Assembly (NCBI GenBank): GCA_002385815.1
Contig: DGEE01000058.1
Span: forward strand, 13,018-24,858
Direction of reading: 5' to 3'
From: Hungateiclostridiaceae bacterium UBA3934
GTDB lineage: Bacteria > Bacillota > Clostridia > Acetivibrionales > DTU013
Length of the DNA: 11,841 nt
Part shown: in pieces, positions 6,624 to 11,841 of the stretch
Numbering within the stretch: position 1 is the first letter of the stretch
How the letters are laid out: every line of letters begins with the position of its first letter
Made by a program: the position numbers and the translations under genes
Notes under the pieces: generated by a model
The model's database searches: none
What the model was told of the DNA's origin: nothing
What the model saw: only the letters and a program-made list of their open reading frames with translations

Positions 6624-7494
6624 TTTCGCCGCATCTCCTTATTCCCAGAATGTTTTCTGTTTTTCTGAGCATTCCGATATATATTATATTCTCAAGTATA
6701 CCCTTATTTATTTTGACCTCCAGCAACTCATAAGCCCTTGATATCTCATTGAGCGTATAGAACAGAGTGAAGCCGGCTTTCTCCCGTATCTGCTGCCTGA
6801 AGGTCTCCACATCCTGATCCTTGTAGCCGTAATGATAAATCAAAGGATTATAGCTACCGTTCCCGATGTCTTTTTCAAGGTCGTCAAATGCATCCATCAG
6901 GTATATCCACTTGCCTAAGTTGTAACCGATCCATCTTAGTATCTTCTCTGTATCTTCATCAGCACACAGAGGCTCATAGGCAGTGATTTCCTCCATCAGC
7001 TTTGCAAACGGCTCTGCAGCCATGTCCATCGAAGCACATTTTTGCTTTTCCAGCTGAACAAGCTCATCCAATCGCTTTTCCATTATGTCGCATTTATCAG
7101 GATACTTCTTCCTGAGCCGTTTAAAAGCTCCTTTCAGCGCGAACAGTGCAGAAGCCGAAACTAATGACTCTTCATCCCGTTTTTTGTCTTCCAGATTATA
7201 ATACGCCAGTATGATATTTATGTCTGAGGCATAATCGACAACAGGACTGTCGACGATAACATGCCTCTTTTCAAGAGGATGCAAGACACACCGCTTTTTT
7301 CTGACACTCAGCCTTTCACCGGCTGCTGCTGACAGCAAAACCGCCAGAAACGCGGTATCATAACTCAATGTCAGCCGTCTTAGCTGGCCGTGGTGCTTCC
7401 CTATCGATCTGCATACGCCACAGTAATAAGCCCTGAACAGCTCGTACTCTTTTATTTTCATTTCCGGCTTTTCCGGAACTATATATCCGAACAT
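6607..7494 (-). CDS. DUF5685-like protein with paired Asp-rich motifs
   Basis: A 295-residue soluble, mostly helical protein. Its N-terminus MFGYIVPEKPEMKIKEYELFR followed by YYCGVC (23-28) and LTLSYDTAFLAVLL (41-54) matches what I recall of the DUF5685 family of Firmicutes. Other conserved-looking features are CVLHP (69-73), which could form a metal site with C25/C28, LAYYNLEDKKRDE (96-108) and YLMDAFDDLEKD (198-209). The last two are acidic helical motifs reminiscent of the two metal-binding motifs of all-alpha isoprenoid synthases; this is an inference, not a recognised membership. The ATG at 7494 has AAAGGGA just upstream and lies 9 bases after the pgsA stop. The 3' end overlaps the J-domain gene by 17 bases. 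Biochemical function is unknown. Confidence 0.88.
   Translation of the reverse strand: MFGYIVPEKPEMKIKEYELFRAYYCGVCRSIGKHHGQLRRLTLSYDTAFLAVLLSAAAGERLSVRKKRCVLHPLEKRHVIVDSPVVDYASDINIILAYYNLEDKKRDEESLVSASALFALKGAFKRLRKKYPDKCDIMEKRLDELVQLEKQKCASMDMAAEPFAKLMEEITAYEPLCADEDTEKILRWIGYNLGKWIYLMDAFDDLEKDIGNGSYNPLIYHYGYKDQDVETFRQQIREKAGFTLFYTLNEISRAYELLEVKINKGILENIIYIGMLRKTENILGIRRCGEIEESV
6635..6640 (-). promoter_or_regulatory. Shine-Dalgarno supporting the TTG start of the J-domain gene
   Basis: AAGGAG lies inside the 3' end of the upstream gene, 11 bases before the TTG at 6623. The only nearby ATG (6634) is in another frame and stops after four codons, so TTG is the only start that keeps the whole J domain. 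Confidence 0.7.
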
Positions 7495-7503
7495 AGGATC
7501 CCT

Positions 7504-8049
7504 TTAATGTTTCTCTTGTTTGATTCTCAGATAAGACCTGAAATACATGAAAAAAGCGAATAACGCCGCCGCCACCGCAATCAGGAATACAAACTGGTTC
7601 ACAGCAATGCCCAGAAGTCTCCATCTTCCGAAAGGCTCATCAAAAATCAGCATTATTATGGCAAGATAAAAAATCACTGTGGTCATTTTTCCATACCAGT
7701 TGGCGGAAACCACATACTTTTTCTGCCTGTACAGCACAAGCGCTCCCAGACCCATAAGCGCTTCTTTTGCAAGGATCACCAACACAAGCTCTATCGGGAT
7801 TATCTTCAATACCAGCGAAAGTATCACGACCGCTGTTATTTGCATCAGTTTGTCAGCCAGCGGATCTGCTATTTTCCCCCATGAAGTTATCAGGTTATAT
7901 TTTCTGGCGACATAGCCATCCAGAACGTCAGTCAGGCCTCCTGCAAGGAACAGCAGCACTGCAACAAGGTAGTTGCGGGAGCTGAGAAAATAAGCAAATA
8001 CAGGTATAAGCAAAAACCGCAGTATTGTCAGTATATTCGGTATATTCAT
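7504..8049 (-). CDS. pgsA: CDP-diacylglycerol--glycerol-3-phosphate 3-phosphatidyltransferase
   Basis: PgsA makes phosphatidylglycerol phosphate from CDP-diacylglycerol and glycerol 3-phosphate, the committed step to phosphatidylglycerol and cardiolipin, at the cytoplasmic membrane. The 181-residue protein starts MNIPNILTILRFLLIPVF, the usual amphipathic start of bacterial PgsA. It contains the complete CDP-alcohol phosphatidyltransferase motif: D41, D44-G45, A48-R49, G58, D62 and D66. Several membrane helices follow between about 70 and 175. Length is typical. The ATG at 8049 is preceded by GGTGAG. It is first in a tight five-gene run ending in mutS2, and a candidate promoter sits just upstream. 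Other CDP-alcohol transferases share the motif, but the N-terminus and size fit PgsA best. Confidence 0.93.
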   Translation of the reverse strand: MNIPNILTILRFLLIPVFAYFLSSRNYLVAVLLFLAGGLTDVLDGYVARKYNLITSWGKIADPLADKLMQITAVVILSLVLKIIPIELVLVILAKEALMGLGALVLYRQKKYVVSANWYGKMTTVIFYLAIIMLIFDEPFGRWRLLGIAVNQFVFLIAVAAALFAFFMYFRSYLRIKQEKH

Positions 8050-8079
8050 AACTCACCGCCCATGTCGTTTATACAAAAT

Positions 8080-8109
8080 AGTTTACCATATAAAACCGGT
8101 GTTGTACAA
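8080..8109 (-). promoter_or_regulatory. Candidate extended -10 promoter of the pgsA operon
   Basis: The minus strand carries TGGTAAACT, an extended -10 with TAAACT at 8085-8080. The -35 candidate is TTGTAC (8109-8104, 18-base spacer) or TGTACA (8108-8103, 17-base spacer). The transcript would begin near 8073, giving a leader of about 24 bases before the pgsA ATG. TTGTACAA in the -35 area is an 8-base palindrome. No other convincing promoter was found in the 78-base gap. Confidence 0.5.
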
Positions 8110-8127
8110 TTATACGGCTTTTGAAGC

Positions 8128-8550
8128 TCAGTTGTCTTTTGCAGCTTTTTCTAACAGATCATAGATTTCAGGCATGTGTTTTTTTATGTTTACAGGTCTC
8201 AGATCCCTTCTGGTCCAGCAGTGCATTGTCTCACCTTCAGCAAGCACCCTGTCTTCTCCGGCTCTGACGATAGTGTAGCTGAAGCTCAGCCTGGTGCCGG
8301 TGTATTCCCTGATACAAGTCCTAACTATGATGTTGTCCTCATATCTGGCAAATCCCCTGAACCGGCATCTCATCTCAAGCAGCGGCAGCATCGCGCCTTT
8401 CTGCTCTATAAGGGAGTATGGCATGCCCATTTTTTTAATGAAATCTGTCCTCCCCGCTTCGAACCATATCGGGTAGTTTGAATGATGCACCACACCCATC
8501 TGGTCTGTCTCTGCATATCTTACTGTCAACGGGGTTTCTGATACGAACAC
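8128..8550 (-). CDS. YbgC/FadM-type acyl-CoA thioesterase (hotdog fold)
   Basis: A 140-residue single-hotdog protein that should hydrolyse acyl-CoA thioesters in the cytoplasm; the in vivo substrate cannot be told from sequence. The signature RYAETDQMGVVHHSNYPIWFE at 11-31 contains the catalytic-type aspartate (D16), as in 4-hydroxybenzoyl-CoA thioesterase and YbgC. The length is normal for the family. The start is GTG at 8550: an in-frame TGA three codons upstream (8557-8559) excludes any longer form, and the next Met (18) would remove the active site. The SD is weak or distant (AAGGA, 12 bases off). It lies between the terminator at 8591-8624 and the pgsA promoter, so it may be its own transcription unit, although no clear promoter was found. 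There are no Tol-Pal genes here, unlike proteobacterial ybgC loci. Confidence 0.92.
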   Translation of the reverse strand: MFVSETPLTVRYAETDQMGVVHHSNYPIWFEAGRTDFIKKMGMPYSLIEQKGAMLPLLEMRCRFRGFARYEDNIIVRTCIREYTGTRLSFSYTIVRAGEDRVLAEGETMHCWTRRDLRPVNIKKHMPEIYDLLEKAAKDN

Positions 8551-8590
8551 GATCCATCACTGTCCTTGTCTGTACTTAATCATCTCTAAT

Positions 8591-8624
8591 TAAAAAATTA
8601 AGCCCGTGTCATGGTATACACGGG
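8591..8624 (-). terminator. Rho-independent terminator after the dnaE-mtrB-DUF2007 unit
   Basis: A 7-bp GC-rich stem (CCCGTGT 8603-8609 with ACACGGG 8618-8624) encloses an 8-base loop. On the minus strand it is followed by CTTAATTTTTT, a good T-tract (8592-8597). It lies 32 bases after the stop of the 65-residue gene, so it should end the unit started by dnaE and/or mtrB. Confidence 0.8.
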
Positions 8625-8655
8625 ATCAAACTTGAGCTATCCATAATAAAACACT

Positions 8656-8853
8656 TCAATAACCCTTTTCAATAATGACACTGTGCGCTTCCTCAATCTC
8701 GGATTCCGGAACAAGCACCTCAAAATAATTGTCGTTATTCTCATGGTTTTTACTTATCGGCCTTAGTTTAACGAGAATCCCTTCATTAGTGAGCAGTTCC
8801 TGCAGTGCTGTCGCTATTTCTTTACTCTGAGCCATGTATACTACTGTCCACAT
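8656..8853 (-). CDS. DUF2007-like small protein (putative signal-transducing domain)
   Basis: A 65-residue protein beginning MWTVVYMAQSKEIATALQELL and ending in VLVPESEIEEAHSVIIEKGY. The pattern is beta-alpha-beta-beta-alpha: an N-terminal strand, an amphipathic helix (SKEIATALQELLTNEG), a strand (VKLRPI), a polar loop (about 34-41, HENNDN), then FEVLVPESEIEEA. This is the small ferredoxin-like or PII-like fold of DUF2007. Related clostridial proteins are often labelled glutamate decarboxylase, but this one is far too short and has no PLP-binding lysine motif, so that label should not be used. The ATG at 8853 has AAAGGGGCG upstream and starts 14 bases after the mtrB stop, so the two are co-transcribed. 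The ligand or partner is unknown. Confidence 0.85.
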   Translation of the reverse strand: MWTVVYMAQSKEIATALQELLTNEGILVKLRPISKNHENNDNYFEVLVPESEIEEAHSVIIEKGY

Positions 8854-8867
8854 AAAAACACGCCCCT

Positions 8868-9101
8868 TTATTCACCGGAAATGATCTCACCGTGGCGGCA
8901 TAGAATTCTGGATTTCCCTCTCACCTTTATAGCGGAAGTATTCTCTGTGAACTGCGCTAACAGAACTTCTCCCTTATCAAGTTTTTCTGTATGATGGAAT
9001 TTGGTGTCTCTGCCTCTGGTAAGCCCTATGACGTTGACTCCGTCTTCCTCTGCCCTGACTACTATATATTCTCCCAGCAGCCTGTCCAATTCCCATTCCA
9101 A
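8868..9101 (-). CDS. mtrB: Tryptophan RNA-binding attenuation protein TRAP (MtrB)
   Basis: TRAP forms an 11-subunit ring that binds tryptophan between subunits and then wraps RNA with repeated G/UAG triplets, causing termination or blocking translation of tryptophan genes. From the TTG at 9101 the product is 77 residues (Bacillus subtilis TRAP: 75). EDGVNVIGLTRGRDTKFHH (19-37) and EKLDKGEV followed by AQFTENTSAIKVRG are nearly identical to the Bacillus protein. Tryptophan-pocket residues T28, T33, Q50, T52 and S56 are kept, as is the RNA-binding set K40, K59 and R61 (Bacillus K37, K56, R58). The open frame extends to an ATG at 9176, but those 25 extra codons do not resemble TRAP, have no clear SD, and contain a promoter. 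AGGTGG lies 5 bases before the TTG. Here the gene follows dnaE, unlike its folE (mtrA) linkage in Bacillus. The RNA targets are not certain from this window. Confidence 0.93.
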   Translation of the reverse strand: MEWELDRLLGEYIVVRAEEDGVNVIGLTRGRDTKFHHTEKLDKGEVLLAQFTENTSAIKVRGKSRILCRHGEIISGE

Positions 9102-9106
9102 AAAAA

Positions 9107-9112
9107 CCACCT
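9107..9112 (-). promoter_or_regulatory. Shine-Dalgarno supporting the TTG start of mtrB
   Basis: AGGTGG on the minus strand is separated by five T residues from the TTG at 9101. It decides for the 77-residue TRAP-sized product rather than the 102-residue reading from 9176. Confidence 0.65.
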
Positions 9113-9119
9113 CGAGATA

Positions 9120-9148
9120 ACTATATATTATTTCACCTGAAAAATCAA
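9120..9148 (-). promoter_or_regulatory. Candidate SigA-type promoter of mtrB
   Basis: The minus strand has TTGATT (9148-9143), a 17-base spacer and TATAGT (9125-9120). The predicted start near 9112-9113 would give a leader of only about 11-12 bases before the TTG, just enough for the SD. The sequence lies inside the upstream extension of the mtrB open frame, which argues that the extension is not coding. mtrB can also be reached by read-through from dnaE, since no terminator is seen between them. Confidence 0.6.
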
Positions 9149-9206
9149 CACAATATTTTGATGACACAAGCGGCAAAAGCCTATATTAAAGCACTTTGGC
9201 GCATTA

Positions 9207-11841
9207 TTACCGTTTTTGTGCCAGCTTCCGGACCAGTTTTACATTATCCTCTCCGAATCTCTCCATAAGCTCTCTTTCCAGTGTCTCACACCATTCAACA
9301 TGATATTCCCTGAGATTCGATCTGGTAATATTTCCTGTGCTGTCAGTGTGGCAAAAAACCACCGGTATTTTGCCATTGAAATATTTCAACAACGAAATCG
9401 TCGATTTCATCACATCGCTGTCTTGCGGTATGTCACTCTTTATATAAAGTATTTTATACCACTCTGCTTCAGATGGTGCTCCATTTCCGCCGTTATTACC
9501 GCCCATATCCGGCGCGTCTTTTTTCTTGAGCATCCTGACATTTTCGCATATAATTTTGGGCAACTCCTCTTCCTTTATACTGATATGGCCTTCAATAATA
9601 ACTGCATTCTCACCACTCAGCAAAGACCTGTATTTTTTCAGTACGGTCGGGAACACGATTATCTCCATGCTGCCATAAAGATCCTCCAGTGTTATGAAAG
9701 CCATCAGATTGTTGCTCCTGGTTGTTTTCGTCTTTACTTCGGTTATGATGCCGCCTACTGTGACCAGCATCCCGTCGATGAGGCCAACTGCACCGGAACT
9801 GCCGTTTTCGCCTTCTGTGCCAAATGAGCTGATGTCTGTGCTGTCGATGGTTATCTGCTCCATCAGTTCATCTTTGAATTCATCAAGAGGATGCCCCGAG
9901 ATGTAAAGCCCCAGCATCTCCTTCTCCATGGAAAGCAGCATTTTTCTGGAAAACTCTTTAAGGTCAGGATAGTTTTCCTCTGGTTTCACCGCCTGCATCT
10001 GCCCGGGCATTTCAAACAGCGAAAGCTGTCCCTCCACTCGGTTTCTTTTGTTTTGCTGCGCACTGTCGATCAACTTTTCATATACAGCCATCATACTGGA
10101 TCTGTACACTCCGAAGGAGTCAAACGCTCCACATTTTATAAGGCTTTCGACGCACCTTTTATTGAAGTCTCTCTCGCCGATGCGCTCGCAAAAATCATAA
10201 AAGCTTTTGAAGGGTCCTCCTTTGCTCCTCTCGTCGATCAGCTCCCTCACAGCATTTTCTCCGACATTCTTGACTGCCGCCATGCCAAATCTTATTTTGC
10301 CGTTGACTACCGTGAATTTTACATCGCTTTCATTTACATCCGGCGGCAACACATCGATGCCCTCCTGCTTGCATTCATGGACATAGTAGGATATCTTGCT
10401 GCTGTTGCCCATGTAACTGTTGAGCGTTGCAGCCATGAATTCCACAGGATAATAGTACTTCAGCCAGGCTGTCTGATATGCCACGACAGCATATGCAGCA
10501 GCATGAGATTTGTTGAAGGCGTAGCTGGCGAAATCAACCATCTGATCGAATATACGATCTGCTGTTTTTTCATCTACACCATTCCTGACCGCGCCTTCCA
10601 CCAGTACATTGCCATCATCGTCCACAATGCCGTAGATAAAGTTCTCTCGCTCCTTCAGCATGACATCATGCTTTTTCTTGGACATGGCCCTGCGCACCAG
10701 GTCTGACCTGCCATAGGAGTATCCGGCCAGGTCGCGGACTATCTGCATCACCTGTTCCTGATATACAATACAGCCATATGTCACATCCAGTATGTCTTCC
10801 AGCAGCGGATGCTCGTATGTGATCTGATCAGGATTGTTCTTGTTTCTGAGATATTTGGGTATCGAATCCATCGGACCGGGTCTGTACAATGAAATACCGG
10901 CTATCACATCTTCAAGTGAGGTCGGCTGAAGCTCCTTCATGAACTGGGTCATACCTGCACTTTCAAGCTGGAATATGCCCGCTGTCCTGCCTTCTCCAAT
11001 GAGCTTGTAAACATTGGGATCGTTCATGTCCAGGTTGTCCGTATCCACCTTTATGCCATGGTTCTTATATATCAGATCCACTGCATCCCTTATGACCGTC
11101 AGGGTCCTGAGGCCGAGAAAATCCATTTTCAGCAGTCCCAGTTCTTCCAGATGCCCCATCGGGAACTGGGTCGTAATGCTCTCATCGTTCTTCTGCAGCG
11201 GCACATACTCTGTGATTGGCTCCTTTGAAATAACGACACCTGCTGCATGGGTGCTGGCATGCCGCGGCATACCTTCCAGCAGCTTTGCTGTGTTTATGAG
11301 TTCAGCTGTCTTTTCGTCATCTTCGTATTTCAATCTAAGATCCGGATTCAATTCCAGCGCCTTGTCAATAGTCATGCCCAACTGGTACGGTATCATCTTC
11401 GCCGTCTGATCGACCTCGGCATAAGGGATGTCCAGAGCTCTTCCCACATCCCGTATAACAGCCCTGGCTGCCATGGTTCCGAATGTAATGATCTGTGCCA
11501 CCTTGTCCTCACCGTATTTGTTTATGACATAATCGATGACTTCAGACCGGCGCTCATAGCAGAAATCGATGTCGATATCGGGCATCGTCACTCTTTCAGG
11601 ATTGAGGAACCGTTCAAAAAGCAGATTGTATCTGATGGGATCTATGCTGGTTATACCAAGTGTGTATGCCACAAGACTGCCTGCGGCCGAGCCTCTGCCA
11701 GGTCCGACACGTATGCCGTTTTCCCTTGCATACCTGATAAAATCCCAGACGATGAGGAAGTAATCCACATATCCCATCTGCCTGATGACCTGCAGTTCAT
11801 ATTCAAGCCTCTGACGGTATTCCGGTATTGACTCCGCATCG
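9207..11841 (-). CDS. dnaE: DNA polymerase III subunit alpha DnaE, N-terminus cut off by window edge
   Basis: The C-family replicative polymerase. The frame is open through the right edge: 21 codons (DAESIPEYRQRLEYELQVIR...) precede the first internal Met at 11777, so 877 residues are visible and roughly 280-300, including the PHP domain, lie outside. Counting from Met 11777: the nucleotide-binding GPGRGSAAGS is at 25-34, the catalytic PDIDIDF at 66-72, the third acidic residue in KMDFLGLRTLT is D219, and YRPGPMDSIP is at 298-307. The helix-hairpin-helix region is near 494-515, a consensus beta-clamp motif QLSLF at 584-588, and the OB fold about 670-735. There is no internal exonuclease insertion, so this is DnaE and not PolC. 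A Gly/Asn-rich linker (MGGNNGGNG, 758-766) precedes the C-terminal domain. The gene is intact in what is seen; mtrB follows with no visible terminator. Confidence 0.97.
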   Translation of the reverse strand, partial: DAESIPEYRQRLEYELQVIRQMGYVDYFLIVWDFIRYARENGIRVGPGRGSAAGSLVAYTLGITSIDPIRYNLLFERFLNPERVTMPDIDIDFCYERRSEVIDYVINKYGEDKVAQIITFGTMAARAVIRDVGRALDIPYAEVDQTAKMIPYQLGMTIDKALELNPDLRLKYEDDEKTAELINTAKLLEGMPRHASTHAAGVVISKEPITEYVPLQKNDESITTQFPMGHLEELGLLKMDFLGLRTLTVIRDAVDLIYKNHGIKVDTDNLDMNDPNVYKLIGEGRTAGIFQLESAGMTQFMKELQPTSLEDVIAGISLYRPGPMDSIPKYLRNKNNPDQITYEHPLLEDILDVTYGCIVYQEQVMQIVRDLAGYSYGRSDLVRRAMSKKKHDVMLKERENFIYGIVDDDGNVLVEGAVRNGVDEKTADRIFDQMVDFASYAFNKSHAAAYAVVAYQTAWLKYYYPVEFMAATLNSYMGNSSKISYYVHECKQEGIDVLPPDVNESDVKFTVVNGKIRFGMAAVKNVGENAVRELIDERSKGGPFKSFYDFCERIGERDFNKRCVESLIKCGAFDSFGVYRSSMMAVYEKLIDSAQQNKRNRVEGQLSLFEMPGQMQAVKPEENYPDLKEFSRKMLLSMEKEMLGLYISGHPLDEFKDELMEQITIDSTDISSFGTEGENGSSGAVGLIDGMLVTVGGIITEVKTKTTRSNNLMAFITLEDLYGSMEIIVFPTVLKKYRSLLSGENAVIIEGHISIKEEELPKIICENVRMLKKKDAPDMGGNNGGNGAPSEAEWYKILYIKSDIPQDSDVMKSTISLLKYFNGKIPVVFCHTDSTGNITRSNLREYHVEWCETLERELMERFGEDNVKLVRKLAQKR

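Noticed and set aside
8551..8655. A promoter for the thioesterase gene in this gap
   Set aside because: The best pairings (for example ATGACA with TAGAGA) are poor in the -10, and part of the gap is taken by the terminator; none was good enough to list.
8656..8853. Glutamate decarboxylase, a label often given to small proteins of this type
   Set aside because: At 65 residues, with no PLP-binding lysine motif or decarboxylase fold, the protein cannot be this enzyme.
9102..9176. N-terminal 25-residue extension of MtrB from the ATG at 9176
   Set aside because: It does not resemble TRAP, has no clear SD and contains a good promoter; the TTG at 9101 with AGGTGG gives the normal TRAP length.
9177..9206. 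A terminator between dnaE and mtrB
   Set aside because: Only tiny complementarities (AAAG/CTTT, GGC/GCC) are present, without a T-tract.
1..11841. CRISPR arrays, tRNA or rRNA genes, insertion sequences, prophage or defence genes
   Set aside because: No spaced direct repeats, tRNA-like folds, transposase motifs or terminal inverted repeats were seen; all the sequence is accounted for by housekeeping-type genes in compact operons.

Overview
The window reads as core chromosome of an anaerobe-type Firmicute, most likely a member of the Clostridia. The evidence is a MutS2 with a C-terminal Smr domain, a DnaE-type (not PolC) replicase subunit, a TypA GTPase, MltG, a Gram-positive PgsA, a TRAP (MtrB) regulator, and several small uncharacterised families typical of Clostridia (a DUF5685-like protein, a J-domain protein with a Cys-rich tail, a DUF2007-like 65-residue protein). 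Starts include GTG and TTG, and Shine-Dalgarno (SD) sequences are purine-rich. I cannot name a genus.

Every gene I can support lies on the minus strand, so the layout reads from right to left. (1) 11841-8590: dnaE (its N-terminus is outside the window), then mtrB, which also appears to have its own promoter, then a DUF2007-like gene, ending at a terminator near 8591-8624. (2) 8550-8128: a YbgC-type hotdog thioesterase with a GTG start. (3) From a promoter near 8080-8109: pgsA, DUF5685-like, TTG-started J-domain gene, a small membrane protein and mutS2. These are separated by 9 to 19 bases or overlap by 17, and the unit ends at a strong hairpin terminator (2905-2945). (4) From a near-consensus promoter (2880-2908), whose -35 box abuts that terminator's T-rich tail: typA and then mltG, which runs off the left edge.

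Together the genes serve replication (DnaE), translation and ribosome quality control (TypA, MutS2), phospholipid synthesis (PgsA), cell-wall growth (MltG) and probably acyl-CoA hydrolysis, with one tryptophan-responsive RNA-binding regulator (MtrB) among them.

The most notable content is mtrB. It lies inside a longer open frame whose first 25 codons are unlike TRAP. From an internal TTG it gives a 77-residue protein that keeps the expected tryptophan- and RNA-contact residues. A second possible link is a cluster of NAG triplets, mostly GAG, over the mltG SD; this looks like a TRAP target but is speculative. I see no mobile elements, tRNA or rRNA genes, CRISPR arrays or defence genes. No gene-free stretch exceeds 300 bases.
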